From contig NZ_FNDQ01000013.1 of assembly GCF_900099675.1 (NCBI RefSeq), positions 24,958 through 88,957 of the forward strand: DNA of 64,000 nt, written 5' to 3'. Positions within the stretch are counted from its first letter, which is position 1. The number at the start of each line of letters is the position of its first letter. The translations under genes and the position numbers were made by a program. This stretch comes from Myroides phaeus. Lineage in GTDB: Bacteria; Bacteroidota; Bacteroidia; Flavobacteriales; Flavobacteriaceae. This document shows positions 27,377 to 36,828 of this stretch, piece after piece. The notes beneath the pieces were generated by a model. The model worked only from the letters and a program-made list of their open reading frames with translations, had not been told where the DNA came from and did not search any database.

Positions 27377-28606
27377 ATGAAGAAAATACTCTCTCATAGT
27401 CAAATAAACAATTGTAAATCATTGGTGATTTCAGGAAGTAAATCAGAAAGTAATCGCCTACTTATTTTACAACAATTGTTTCCACAATTACACATTAAAA
27501 ACTTATCTGACTCAGATGATGTTTGTGCTATGGTAAATGCATTGAAGTCAACTACAGAAGAAGTGGTTGATATTCATCACGCAGGAACAACAATGCGTTT
27601 TTTGACGGCTTATTATTCTTTATGTACAAATAGAAGCTTGGTATTGACTGGTAGTAAGAGAATGCAAGAAAGACCTATTGGTGTTTTGGTTGATGCTTTA
27701 CGTCAATTGGGAGCTGAGATTAGTTATAAAGGAGCTGATGGATATCCACCTTTGCGAATAAAAGGACATTTATCAGAAGGAGGGAGAGTTGTGTTGCCAG
27801 CTAATATTAGTAGTCAGTATATAACTGCCTTATTGTTAGTCGGAACTCATTTTAAACAAGGAGTTGAAATAGAATTAGTAGGAGATATTACCTCACGCCC
27901 GTACATTGAGATGACCTTGTCTTTATTAAATCAATTAGGGGTAGAAACATTTTTTGAAGGCAATACTATTGTTGCAAAACAACTAGAGAAACCATTAAAA
28001 AATAGTTTTACAGTGGAATCTGATTGGTCTTCTGCTTCTTATTTTTATTCTATAATTGCATTATCGCCTGTAGGAACAACAATGCGATTAAGCAGTTATA
28101 AAGAGAATAGTTTACAAGGTGATAGTAATGTAGCAAAGTTATATGCAAGATTAGGTGTTGAAACTACCTTTTTAGAAGACGATTGTATAGCGTTACAAAA
28201 GGTAGAAAAGGAGCTGTCTAAGTTTAGTGCGGATTTAATAGAAACACCAGATTTAGCTCAAACAATTGCAGTTACGTGTTTTGGATTAGGAGTTGAATGT
28301 GAGTTAAAAGGGCTACATACGTTAAAAATCAAGGAAACAGATCGATTAGTTGCTTTACAAAACGAATTAACAAAACTTGGTGCTGTTATTACGGTAACGG
28401 ACGAGAGTTTATTTATTAATTCAAGTCAAGTAATTAATAGTGGGATTGCAATTGAAACTTACCAAGATCATAGGATGGCTATGGCTTTTGCTCCTTTAGC
28501 ATTGAAGACTGATATAGTAATTCTTGAGGCAGAGGTAGTTAGTAAATCATTTATTAATTTCTGGGATTGCTTGACTGAATTAGGATTTAATACAGCAGAG
28601 ATATAA
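27377..28606 (+). CDS. aroA: 3-Phosphoshikimate 1-carboxyvinyltransferase (EPSP synthase)
   Basis: AroA joins phosphoenolpyruvate to shikimate-3-phosphate, the sixth step of the shikimate pathway. The 409 residues are slightly short, but all key blocks are present: SGSKSESNRLLILQ, AGTTMRFLTAYYS, MQERPIGVLVDALRQLG, SSQYITALLLVG, LKIKETDRLVALQNEL and YQDHRMAMAFAPLAL. It complements the DAHP synthase/chorismate mutase at 13.4 kb. It ends the dtd run; the downstream gene queA has its own promoter. Confidence 0.96.
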   Translation: MKKILSHSQINNCKSLVISGSKSESNRLLILQQLFPQLHIKNLSDSDDVCAMVNALKSTTEEVVDIHHAGTTMRFLTAYYSLCTNRSLVLTGSKRMQERPIGVLVDALRQLGAEISYKGADGYPPLRIKGHLSEGGRVVLPANISSQYITALLLVGTHFKQGVEIELVGDITSRPYIEMTLSLLNQLGVETFFEGNTIVAKQLEKPLKNSFTVESDWSSASYFYSIIALSPVGTTMRLSSYKENSLQGDSNVAKLYARLGVETTFLEDDCIALQKVEKELSKFSADLIETPDLAQTIAVTCFGLGVECELKGLHTLKIKETDRLVALQNELTKLGAVITVTDESLFINSSQVINSGIAIETYQDHRMAMAFAPLALKTDIVILEAEVVSKSFINFWDCLTELGFNTAEI

Positions 28607-28635
28607 GCTATAAAAAGAAAAATATCGTTAAATAC

Positions 28636-28667
28636 TTGACAACCCCTATCGTGAGGTTGTATATTTG
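28636..28667 (+). promoter_or_regulatory. Promoter of queA
   Basis: TTGAC (28636-28640) and TATATTTG (28660-28667) are separated by 19 bp, a near-ideal Bacteroidota promoter. The spacer contains the short inverted repeat CAACC/GGTTG. The ATG is 54 bp downstream of the -7 box. Confidence 0.75.
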
Positions 28668-28721
28668 CATATTCTTGGACTAGTATAGTCTTTAGTGTTA
28701 TTTTAATTTAAACCGTATTCA

Positions 28722-29771
28722 ATGAAGTTATCAAACTTTAATTTTGATTTGCCAACTGAGTTATTGGCAGAGTTTCCAGCTGAAAATAGAGATGAATCAC
28801 GTTTAATGGTGATTGATCGTAAAGCAGGAACTATTGACCATAAAGAATTTAAAGATTTAATCGATTATTTCGATGAAGGTGATGTAATGGTATTAAATAA
28901 TACTAAAGTATTCCCAGCTCGTTTATATGGTAATAAAGAAAAAACTGGAGCAAGAATCGAAGTTTTCTTATTACGTGAGTTAAATGCAGAACAGCGTTTA
29001 TGGGATGTTTTAGTGGATCCAGCTCGTAAAATTCGTATTGGAAATAAATTATACTTTGGAGAAGATGATTCTCTTGTAGCAGAGGTAATTGATAATACAA
29101 CATCAAGAGGAAGAACATTACGTTTCTTATATGATGGATCTTATGAAGAATTTAGAGTGAAGCTTCAAGAACTTGGAGAAACTCCAATACCTAAATATAT
29201 CAACCGTGAGGTAGTTCCAGAAGATGCAGAACGTTACCAAACAATTTATGCTACAGAAGAAGGAGCTGTAGCTGCACCAACGGCAGGATTACACTTTTCT
29301 AAGCATTTATTAAAACGTTTAGAAATTAAAGGAATTAAATTTGCAGAAGTTACATTACACATTGGATTAGGTACATTTAACCCAGTTGAGGTTGAAGATT
29401 TATCTAAGCATAAAATGGATTCTGAAGAGATGTTTGTAACTCAAGAAGCTTGTGATATAGTTAATGAAGCTAAAGTAAGAAAAAGCAGAGTATGTGCTGT
29501 AGGTACTACAAGTATGCGTGCTTTAGAGAGTTCTGTTTCTTCTAATCAAACTTTGAATCCTTTCGTTGGATGGACAAATAAATTTATTTTCCCTCCTTAC
29601 GATTTCAGTATTGCTGATTGTATGGTAACAAACTTCCATATGCCTAAGTCAACATTATTGATGATGATCTCAGCTTTCTGTGGTCATGATTTAATGATGA
29701 AAGCTTATAAAGAAGCAGTAAAAGAGAAATACAAATTCTACTCTTACGGAGATGCGATGCTAATCTTATAG
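28722..29771 (+). CDS. queA: S-adenosylmethionine:tRNA ribosyltransferase-isomerase
   Basis: QueA transfers and isomerises the ribosyl group of SAM onto preQ1-tRNA, giving epoxyqueuosine. The 349 residues are typical. Conserved blocks are [20 protein letters not shown] near the N-terminus, [43 protein letters not shown] and [17 protein letters not shown]. With queE at 42 kb it shows that the organism makes queuosine from scratch. A terminator follows. Confidence 0.97.
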   Translation: MKLSNFNFDLPTELLAEFPAENRDESRLMVIDRKAGTIDHKEFKDLIDYFDEGDVMVLNNTKVFPARLYGNKEKTGARIEVFLLRELNAEQRLWDVLVDPARKIRIGNKLYFGEDDSLVAEVIDNTTSRGRTLRFLYDGSYEEFRVKLQELGETPIPKYINREVVPEDAERYQTIYATEEGAVAAPTAGLHFSKHLLKRLEIKGIKFAEVTLHIGLGTFNPVEVEDLSKHKMDSEEMFVTQEACDIVNEAKVRKSRVCAVGTTSMRALESSVSSNQTLNPFVGWTNKFIFPPYDFSIADCMVTNFHMPKSTLLMMISAFCGHDLMMKAYKEAVKEKYKFYSYGDAMLIL

Positions 29772-29793
29772 TAGAAGATTTTAAATAATTTAT

Positions 29794-29825
29794 AAAAGAG
29801 GATATCTAAACAGATATCCTCTTTT
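29794..29825 (+). terminator. Terminator of queA
   Basis: A perfect 14-bp stem (29794-29807 with 29812-29825) with a 4-base loop ends in a T run. Confidence 0.85.
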
Positions 29826-29949
29826 TTGTTTTGAGATTAGGAAACAAGGATATCAAGTAGTTAACACCAGTAGGGTAAGTTATTGTTTAGAGATAATCAT
29901 TTAGTTGTTTTAATAGAAAGTAGTATTCGGTTTTATTCGATAAGGTGTC

Positions 29950-29979
29950 TTTGAGATAGGATTAAAATAGTTACATTTA
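29950..29979 (+). promoter_or_regulatory. Possible promoter of kynU
   Basis: TTTG (29950-29953) and TACATTTA (29972-29979, one mismatch to TAnnTTTG) are 18 bp apart and 25 bp before the start codon. Confidence 0.45.
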
Positions 29980-30003
29980 CTAAAACCAAAAGTAATATAA
30001 TTC

Positions 30004-31287
30004 ATGATGTTTGAGAACAGCCTTTCTTATGCAAAGAGTTTAGATAGTAAAGATGTGCTGTCTAAATACAGACAGGAGTTTAATTTTCCAAAAGTAAATG
30101 GGAAACAAGTTATCTACTTTACAGGTAATTCATTAGGACTTCAGCCCAAAAGAGCAGTTAAGTTTGTAAATGAAGTAATGACTGATTGGGCAGAATTAGC
30201 GGTAGAGGGACATTTCTATGCAGATAAACCTTGGTGGGATTATCACGAGAGATTTTGTGAACCTTTATCAAAAGTTGTAGGGGCAAAAGCAAGTGAGGTT
30301 ACTGTAATGAATACATTAACAGTTAATTTACACTTGTTAATGGCTACTTTTTATAAACCTACCACAGGTAAGTTTAAAATTATTTGTGAAGAGAAGGCAT
30401 TTCCGAGTGATCAGTACTTAATACAATCACAAGTACAATGGCATGGATTGAACTATAAAGATGTTGTTGTAGAGGTAAAACGTAGAAAAGGAGAACACAA
30501 TTTTAGAACGGAAGATATTCTTGCTAAAATTGATGAGGTAGGAGATGAGTTGGCCCTTGTTCTGATAGGAGGAATTAATTATTACACTGGTCAAGTATTA
30601 GATATAAAAACGATTACCAATTATGCACAGCAATACAATGCAAAAGTAGGTTGGGATTTAGCTCACGCTGCTGGTAATATAGAATTAAAGTTACACGACT
30701 GGAATGTTGATTTTGCAGCTTGGTGTAGCTATAAGTATATGAATGGAGGACCAGGAAACGCTTCTGGTTGTTTTATACATGAAAAGTATCACCAAGATGA
30801 AACGCTTGTTCGTTTAGGTGGATGGTGGGGACATAATAAAGAGCGTCGCTTTTTGATGGAAAAAAAATATGATCCAATTGAAAGTGCAAATGGATGGCAG
30901 ATTAGCAATCCACCGATTCTAAGTTTAGCACCTTATTTAGCCTCTGTAGAAATGTTTTCTGAAGTAGGAATGTCTACGTTAATTGCTAAAAGAGATCAAA
31001 TAACAGCTTATCTTGATTTTGTTATTCAAGATATAGCAAAAGAAGTAGGAGGTAATTTTGAAGTAATCACTCCAATAGTACCTGAGGAAAGAGCGAGTCA
31101 GCTTTCAGTTTTATTACACGGAGAAGGCCGTGAGTTGTTTACTTATTTAATGGAAAAAGGAGTGATAGTAGATTGGCGTGAACCGAATGTAATTCGTTTG
31201 GCACCAGTTCCTTTTTACACCTCTTATGAAGATATTTATCACTTTGGACAAATATTGAAACAAGGACTAAAACAATCTAATGTGTAG
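30004..31287 (+). CDS. kynU: Kynureninase
   Basis: This PLP enzyme cleaves kynurenine or 3-hydroxykynurenine to anthranilate or 3-hydroxyanthranilate plus alanine. The 427 residues show GNSLGLQPKRA near the N-terminus, GWDLAHAAGNIELKLHDW with the PLP-contacting Asp, and CSYKYMNGGPG with the Schiff-base lysine. DWREPNVIRLAPVPFYTS lies near the end. A second ATG one codon downstream may be the true start. With kmo nearby it belongs to tryptophan catabolism or NAD synthesis from tryptophan. Confidence 0.96.
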   Translation: MMFENSLSYAKSLDSKDVLSKYRQEFNFPKVNGKQVIYFTGNSLGLQPKRAVKFVNEVMTDWAELAVEGHFYADKPWWDYHERFCEPLSKVVGAKASEVTVMNTLTVNLHLLMATFYKPTTGKFKIICEEKAFPSDQYLIQSQVQWHGLNYKDVVVEVKRRKGEHNFRTEDILAKIDEVGDELALVLIGGINYYTGQVLDIKTITNYAQQYNAKVGWDLAHAAGNIELKLHDWNVDFAAWCSYKYMNGGPGNASGCFIHEKYHQDETLVRLGGWWGHNKERRFLMEKKYDPIESANGWQISNPPILSLAPYLASVEMFSEVGMSTLIAKRDQITAYLDFVIQDIAKEVGGNFEVITPIVPEERASQLSVLLHGEGRELFTYLMEKGVIVDWREPNVIRLAPVPFYTSYEDIYHFGQILKQGLKQSNV

Positions 31288-31292
31288 TATTG

Positions 31293-31322
31293 TTTTGAGA
31301 TTGAATTATAATTTTAAATTTG
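31293..31322 (+). promoter_or_regulatory. Promoter of the ureohydrolase gene
   Basis: TTTTG (31293-31297) and TAAATTTG (31315-31322) are 17 bp apart; the ATG is 23 bp beyond the -7 box. Confidence 0.6.
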
Positions 31323-31344
31323 CAAAAAAAATAAACATTTACAG

Positions 31345-32430
31345 ATGTCAACAAAACAGCATAAAATAGACAATTTTGATCCTTCTCAACCAGGATTAGC
31401 TGATGCAAGTATTTATGGATTACCTTTTACTGCAGAAGAAAGTGAAATTATTGTAGTTCCAGCACCTTGGGAGGTTACTGTTAGTTATGGAGCAGGTACT
31501 TCTGAAGGACCAGAAGCTATTTTAGAAGCTTCTTTTCAAGTAGATTTACATCATCAACAGTATCCTGAGTTGTGGAAATTAGGGATATTTATTGATGAAG
31601 CACCTGCACATTGGGCAGAGAATAGTGCAAAATATAAAGAAATGGCTCAGCCAATTATTGAGGCATTAGAGAATGGAGAAGATGTTGCAGAAAATCCGGC
31701 ATTGCAAAAAGATTTAGATGCTATTAATGAGGCGTGTGAGGTATTCCATAAAGAGGTTGAAGAAAAAATCACTTATTGGATGGAAAAAGGTAAAAAAGTA
31801 GTGTTATTAGGAGGAGACCACAGTACGCCATTAGGATACTACAAGTCTTTAGCTAAATATCATGATTCTTTTGGAATTTTACATTTTGATGCACACATGG
31901 ATCTAAGAGATGCGTATGAAGGATTTACTTATTCTCACGCGTCAATTATGTTCAATACTTTAGGGTTATCTCAAGTTGAAAAAATTGTACAAGTAGGAAT
32001 TAGAGATTTTTGTGAGCAAGAAGCTGAGGTTGTACATACATCAAATGGAAGAGTATTAGTTCATACAGATTCAGATTTAAAAACAGATGAGTTTGAAGGA
32101 ATGTCTTGGAAAGCGAAATGTGACCAAATTATAAACTCATTACCTGAGAAAGTTGCTATTAGTTTTGATATTGACGCATTGTTACCTTGGTATTGTCCAA
32201 ATACAGGAACACCAGTTCCAGGAGGATTAACTTTTGAACAAGCTACTTATATGATTACAAGGTTATCTGAAACTAATAAGCAGATTATTGGTATGGACTT
32301 GGTAGAAGTGGCTCCAGGAGAAGATGATTGGGATGGAAACGTAGGAGCAAGATTATTGTTCCATATGTGTGGTGCCTATGCTAAATCACAAGGATTGACA
32401 GTAGGAGAAAAAATAGAATTCAAAAAGTAA
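31345..32430 (+). CDS. Arginase/agmatinase-superfamily enzyme
   Basis: A 361-residue ureohydrolase-fold enzyme. The metal-binding motifs are present: GGDHS (about 154-158), DAHMDLR (about 179-185) and SFDIDALLP (about 272-280). The last differs from the common SxDxDxxDP in having Leu for the second Asp position, followed by WYCPNTGTPVPGG. A long helical insert (about 85-145) is also unusual. Family members act on arginine, agmatine, guanidino acids or formimidoylglutamate; the substrate here cannot be assigned. It is co-directional with, and lies between, kynU and kmo, with its own promoter and terminator. Confidence 0.85.
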   Translation: MSTKQHKIDNFDPSQPGLADASIYGLPFTAEESEIIVVPAPWEVTVSYGAGTSEGPEAILEASFQVDLHHQQYPELWKLGIFIDEAPAHWAENSAKYKEMAQPIIEALENGEDVAENPALQKDLDAINEACEVFHKEVEEKITYWMEKGKKVVLLGGDHSTPLGYYKSLAKYHDSFGILHFDAHMDLRDAYEGFTYSHASIMFNTLGLSQVEKIVQVGIRDFCEQEAEVVHTSNGRVLVHTDSDLKTDEFEGMSWKAKCDQIINSLPEKVAISFDIDALLPWYCPNTGTPVPGGLTFEQATYMITRLSETNKQIIGMDLVEVAPGEDDWDGNVGARLLFHMCGAYAKSQGLTVGEKIEFKK

Positions 32431-32443
32431 TTTTGATATAAAG

Positions 32444-32470
32444 ATAAAGAGCCATTTTTAGGCTCTTTAT
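32444..32470 (+). terminator. Terminator of the ureohydrolase gene
   Basis: A perfect 10-bp stem (32444-32453 with 32461-32470) with a 7-base loop leads into a T run. Confidence 0.85.
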
Positions 32471-32601
32471 TTTTTTGTTATCATTTGTGGTTGTAGCTTT
32501 ATGAGCTAAAACAAACAGAATTATAAGTAGTTATTATAGTCAAGATAAATTATGAATACTATAGCTTATCTGGTGTAATAGTTTCAAATAGTATAAATGT
32601 G

Positions 32602-33942
32602 ATGAGTAGAGATATTGCAGTTGTAGGTAGTGGGTTAGTTGGTGTTGTATTAGCATTAACTTTAAAGAAAAAAGGTTACCAAGTTGTTGTATATGATAAA
32701 AGTTGTGATATTAGAACGTTGGACTTTAGAGGGAGATCGATCAATTTAGCTCTTTCAGATAGAGGATGGCGTATTCTTGATAAAATAGATATTGCAGATC
32801 AAGTAAGAGCAATTGGGATTCCTATGTATCAAAGAGCAATTCATACAATAGAAGGAGAAGTTAAGCACCAACCTTATAGTATTAAAGGAGATGCTATTTG
32901 GGCGATATCAAGAGGAGATTTGAACAAACACCTTATTGCGATAGCAGAAGAAGCAGGTGTGATTTTTAAATTTGAAACACCAATTTGGGATGTTGATTTA
33001 GATAACGGAATACTTTATACAGCAAAAGAAGAAGCAATGCAATGGAAAGCTATCAAGCACGATTTAGTAATTGGAGCAGATGGAGCTTATTCACGCATTA
33101 GAGCAAGAATGCAAAAACAAAGTAGATTTGAGTATCAACAATCATATTTACACCTTGGATATAAAGAGTTAGTAATTGATGCTGCAGAGGTAGGAGAACA
33201 TAAATTAGCACCTAATTCTTTTCATATTTGGCCAAGAAAGGACTTTATGCTAATAGCATTAGCAAATGTAGATGGTTCTTTTACTTGTACATTATTTATG
33301 CCTTTTGAAGGAGATGTTTCATTTGACAATATTAAAACAGATGAAGATATCAGGGTGTTTTTTGCCAAGTATTTTCCAGAAGTACCTCAGTTAATGCCTG
33401 ATTATATAGCACAATACTTAAGAAATCCAGTAAACTCATTAGTAACAATGAAATGTTTTCCTTGGATTTACAAGTCAAAAGTTGCTTTAATTGGTGATGC
33501 TGCTCACGCAGTAGTTCCATTTTATGGACAAGGATTAAATGCAGGATTAGAAGATGTTTTTGTTTTAAGTGAAATACTTGACGAGTATGATGAAGCAAAA
33601 TGGGATGAGATTTTGAGTCGCTATCAAGAAATGAGAAAGCCAAATGGAGATGCCATTGCAGAGTTGTCTTATCAAAACTTTAGAGAAATGAGTGAGCATA
33701 CAGCAGATGATACTTTTTTATTGCGTAAGAAAATAGAGAGTAAGTTTGCTTCTCAATATCCTGATTTATGGTTGCCTTTGTATGATAGAGTTACATTTAG
33801 TACTGATACATACGTTGCTGCTTTAGAAATGGGGAAACAGCAAGGTTTATGGATGGATATAATAATGAGAGAAGATAATATTAAAGATAAATGGGATTCT
33901 CAGGAGATAATGGAAAAGTTGAAAGAGATTATTCAATCTTAG
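32602..33942 (+). CDS. kmo: Kynurenine 3-monooxygenase
   Basis: This FAD-dependent hydroxylase converts kynurenine to 3-hydroxykynurenine. The dinucleotide-binding motif VVGSGLVGVVLALTLKKKG is at about 6-24; the second FAD motif, ALIGDAAHAVVPFYGQGLNAG, is near 295-315 (GDAAHA is the core). The usual C-terminal extension after residue 380 is present. I prefer the ATG at 32602 (446 residues) over the GTG one codon upstream. It supplies the substrate for kynU, which can use 3-hydroxykynurenine. A hairpin terminator follows. Confidence 0.95.
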   Translation: MSRDIAVVGSGLVGVVLALTLKKKGYQVVVYDKSCDIRTLDFRGRSINLALSDRGWRILDKIDIADQVRAIGIPMYQRAIHTIEGEVKHQPYSIKGDAIWAISRGDLNKHLIAIAEEAGVIFKFETPIWDVDLDNGILYTAKEEAMQWKAIKHDLVIGADGAYSRIRARMQKQSRFEYQQSYLHLGYKELVIDAAEVGEHKLAPNSFHIWPRKDFMLIALANVDGSFTCTLFMPFEGDVSFDNIKTDEDIRVFFAKYFPEVPQLMPDYIAQYLRNPVNSLVTMKCFPWIYKSKVALIGDAAHAVVPFYGQGLNAGLEDVFVLSEILDEYDEAKWDEILSRYQEMRKPNGDAIAELSYQNFREMSEHTADDTFLLRKKIESKFASQYPDLWLPLYDRVTFSTDTYVAALEMGKQQGLWMDIIMREDNIKDKWDSQEIMEKLKEIIQS

Positions 33943-34013
33943 TAATGTAATAAGAATGTTTAAGTAATAAACATTTTACTATTGATTATTATTAGAATGA
34001 ACAAAATTGAAGA

Positions 34014-34035
34014 AGGCTGCCTATATAGACAGCCT
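34014..34035 (+). terminator. Terminator of kmo
   Basis: An imperfect stem around AGGCTG/CAGCCT (34014-34035) is followed on the plus strand by a T run. It lies just before the convergent HerA-like gene. Confidence 0.75.
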
Positions 34036-34041
34036 CTTTTT

Positions 34042-35580
34042 TTATTTTTTACCTTTTGTATTATTAGCAAATATTTTATTTAAGATTCCAAAAGCACCAC
34101 GAATAAATGTAGCACTCGTTACAACTTTTAAAACACTTTTAGTGATATCGTTGTTTTGACTTTTCGGTACAGTAGTAGTGGTTTTGGAAGCTTTTGTAGG
34201 CTTTTGGATCTCTAGTTCTTCTGACTGCATTCTTTCTAACTTAGCAGTTAAGATTTCGTAAGCACTTTCTCTGTCAAAATAATTATTGTATTTCTTTGCT
34301 AAAGAAGACTTGTCAATAATAGAGTTAATTTCATCATTAGATAAAATATCCATTCTACTCATAGGTGCTCTCATAGCACAAACAGTAAGTGGAGTAGGAA
34401 TACCTTTTTCGTTTAGAGCAGTCACTAAGGCTTCTCCAGTACCTAATTGTGTAATAATTTCACTGGTTTTATAAAACTCAGTTTGTGGAAAGTTTTCTGA
34501 AGCAGTTTTAATTGCTTTTCTATCCTTTTCAGTAAAAGCTCTTAAAGCATGTTGAATTTTCAAACCTAATTGCGCTAACACACCATTTGGAATATCAGTT
34601 GGATTTTGCGTAATAAAATAGATACCAATTCCTTTAGAACGAATTAATTTTACTATTGTTTCAATCTGATTAAGTAAAGTTTTGCTTGCTTCATTAAATA
34701 TTAAGTGCGCTTCATCAATAAAAATTACTAACTCAGGTTGTCCACTATCTCCTTGTTCCGGCATTTGAGAATAAACTTGAGCAAGTAAATTCAACATAAA
34801 AGTAGAGAAAAGCTTAGGTTTATCTTGAATATCTGTCAAGCGCAGAATATTAATATAACCAAGGCCTCTTTCATCAACACGCATTAAATCTGAAATATCA
34901 AATGACGGTTCTCCAAAGAAAAGTTCTCCACCTTGTTGTTCAATTTCGATGATTTTGCGAATAATTGCACCAGTTGAAGCAGCAGAAATACGTCCATATT
35001 CAGCTTCAATTTCACTTTTTCCTTCGTTTGTTAAGTACTGTAAAGTCTTTTTAAAGTCTTTAATATCTAATAAAGGAAGCTTTTTATCATCACAATATTT
35101 AAAAATTAGGGATACAATTCCAGATTGAGTTTCATTCAAATCAAGAATTCTACTAAATAAAATAGGACCAAATTCAGTAATTGTAGCACGTAATCGTACA
35201 CCATTCTGTTCAGAAATAGTCATTAATTCAACAGGAAATCCTTTAGCATTAAAAGATAAATTCATTTGTTGATGTCTATTTCTAATAAAATCATTTTCGA
35301 TTCCAGGTTGAGCAATTCCACTAAAGTCTCCTTTGATATCCATCATTAAAACAGGTATCCCTTTTGAAGATAATTGTTCAGATAAAACCTGTATAGTTTT
35401 GGTTTTTCCTGTCCCTGTTGCTCCAGCGATAAGGCCGTGTCTATTAATGGTTTTTAAAGGAATTTTAACTAAATGATCACTAAGAATAGCGTCGTCTAAT
35501 TTGGCTCCTCCAATTGTGATATAATCACCTTTAAAAGTGTAGCCATTTTGAAACTGCGATGTGAAGTTTTCTGTATTCAT
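34042..35580 (-). CDS. HerA-like ATPase (DUF853 family)
   Basis: A 512-residue P-loop ATPase of the DUF853/HerA-FtsK group. Walker A is AGATGTGKTKTIQVL (about 53-67); Walker B is LVIFIDEAHLIF (about 284-295), followed by the sensor GIYFITQNP. A low-complexity basic C-terminal tail (about 450-512) lacks clear domains. HerA relatives pump or unwind DNA, often with NurA nuclease, but DUF853 proteins are stand-alone and their role is unclear. It has no operon partner here, and no defence genes adjoin it. Confidence 0.88.
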   Translation of the reverse strand: MNTENFTSQFQNGYTFKGDYITIGGAKLDDAILSDHLVKIPLKTINRHGLIAGATGTGKTKTIQVLSEQLSSKGIPVLMMDIKGDFSGIAQPGIENDFIRNRHQQMNLSFNAKGFPVELMTISEQNGVRLRATITEFGPILFSRILDLNETQSGIVSLIFKYCDDKKLPLLDIKDFKKTLQYLTNEGKSEIEAEYGRISAASTGAIIRKIIEIEQQGGELFFGEPSFDISDLMRVDERGLGYINILRLTDIQDKPKLFSTFMLNLLAQVYSQMPEQGDSGQPELVIFIDEAHLIFNEASKTLLNQIETIVKLIRSKGIGIYFITQNPTDIPNGVLAQLGLKIQHALRAFTEKDRKAIKTASENFPQTEFYKTSEIITQLGTGEALVTALNEKGIPTPLTVCAMRAPMSRMDILSNDEINSIIDKSSLAKKYNNYFDRESAYEILTAKLERMQSEELEIQKPTKASKTTTTVPKSQNNDITKSVLKVVTSATFIRGAFGILNKIFANNTKGKK

Positions 35581-35919
35581 TTATTAAACTTAAATGTGAA
35601 TATTTTCATTTACAAAGCAAAGATAATGATAAGTAAAATTATAAATAGTATAAAATTGAAATGTTAAAATTGAAGGTTCTATAAAAAATAGTATGGTTTA
35701 ATTCAAATAGACTTATTATCTTTACCTTTACTTAACATTTCCTTTTATATATGGCTGTTAAATTTCCTTAGTGTTAATTCGTCAAATAAACAATTTAAAA
35801 AAAGCATTTTAAATTTTTTTATTTGCTGTAAAAACATAAATTTGCGACTCTCATATGTATTAAAAGAGAAATAAGTAATAAGTAATAATTGAAAAAAAAA
35901 GAATTAAATTTTTAAAAAG
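35581..35919. other. 339-bp intergenic region before exbB
   Basis: The AT-rich region separates the divergent HerA-like gene and exbB. It contains a TATCTTTG box on the minus strand (35618-35625), probably for the ATPase, and the exbB -7 box on the plus strand. Nothing else was recognised. Confidence 0.6.
35837..35844 (+). promoter_or_regulatory. -7 box of the exbB-tonB operon
   Basis: TAAATTTG matches TAnnTTTG exactly. It lies 75 bp upstream of the exbB start, leaving a leader of roughly 65-70 bases. The -33 element is only T-rich. Confidence 0.6.
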
Positions 35920-36747
35920 ATGACAAACGAAACAGTTGAGAAAAAAGGATCTAGTTCAGGAGCAAGCAGAGTAATTGCATCACTAGCAGTAGTATTTTGT
36001 GTGGTTTTTGGTTACATTATTTGGAAATTTGTAATGGGTAACCCTGCAAACTTTGAAAATGGTGATCCTGAAGGACACCCACTTCCAGGTAACTTCATGG
36101 GAATGGTTTATAAAGGAGGAATTGTTGTAGCTGCGTTAATTGGTTTATTAACAATGACAGTAGTTTTCTCAATTGAAAGATTCTTCGTAATCTCTAAAGC
36201 TGCAGGAAAAGGAAATGTAAGCAAATTCGTAGAAGATATCCAAGGAACAATCAACGCTGGGAAAATCAACGAAGCAATGGATGCATGTGATGCTCAACAA
36301 GGATCAGTAGCTAACGTAGTTAAAGCTGGTTTAGTTAAGTATGAAGAAATGAAAAAAGAAGGTTTCTCAAGTGAAGAAGCTACAGAAGCTATTCAAAAAG
36401 AAATCGAAGAAGCTACAACATTAGAGATGCCAATGTTAGAAAGAAACATGATTGTATTAGCTACATTAGTTTCTATTGGTACTTTAGTGGGGTTATTAGG
36501 TACAGTAACAGGTATGATTAAAGCGTTCTCTGCTTTAGCAACTTCTGGTACACCTGACTCAGCAGCATTAGCAACAGGTATTTCTGAGGCTTTAGTTTGT
36601 ACTGCTACAGGTATTGGTACTTCTACATTAGCTATTGTTATGTATAACTCATTTACAACTAAAATTGATAGATTAACTTATTCTATTGACGAAGCAGGTT
36701 TTGCTATTACTCAATCTTACAGAAGATTCAAAGGTTTAGTAAAATAA
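35920..36747 (+). CDS. exbB: ExbB/TolQ-type proton channel
   Basis: The inner-membrane proton channel subunit uses the proton gradient to energise TonB. The 275-residue protein has a first membrane helix at about 21-40, a second at about 62-85 and two more at about 183-205 and 225-248. The conserved block LVGLLGTVTGMIKAFSALA (about 192-210) is the family signature. It leads the cluster exbB-exbD-exbD-tonB. An intergenic hairpin without T run separates it from the first exbD. Confidence 0.95.
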   Translation: MTNETVEKKGSSSGASRVIASLAVVFCVVFGYIIWKFVMGNPANFENGDPEGHPLPGNFMGMVYKGGIVVAALIGLLTMTVVFSIERFFVISKAAGKGNVSKFVEDIQGTINAGKINEAMDACDAQQGSVANVVKAGLVKYEEMKKEGFSSEEATEAIQKEIEEATTLEMPMLERNMIVLATLVSIGTLVGLLGTVTGMIKAFSALATSGTPDSAALATGISEALVCTATGIGTSTLAIVMYNSFTTKIDRLTYSIDEAGFAITQSYRRFKGLVK

Positions 36748-36779
36748 TTCGAGAATAAGAATATAATATTAATACTGAA

Positions 36780-36807
36780 AACCTGTGTTAGTAAGATAAC
36801 ACAGGTT
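36780..36807 (+). promoter_or_regulatory. Intercistronic hairpin between exbB and exbD
   Basis: A perfect 11-bp stem (36780-36790 with 36797-36807) with a 6-base loop has no following T run, so it is not a standard terminator. It may stabilise the exbB mRNA end or partly lower expression of downstream genes. Confidence 0.55.
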
Positions 36808-36828
36808 CAGTTTAAAAATTAACTATCA

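Noticed and set aside
34042..35580. Part of a HerA-based anti-phage defence system
   Set aside because: The ATPase stands alone with housekeeping neighbours and no nuclease or Sir2-type partner.
36780..36807. Transcription terminator after exbB
   Set aside because: The stem is perfect, but no T run follows and the next genes belong to the same complex.
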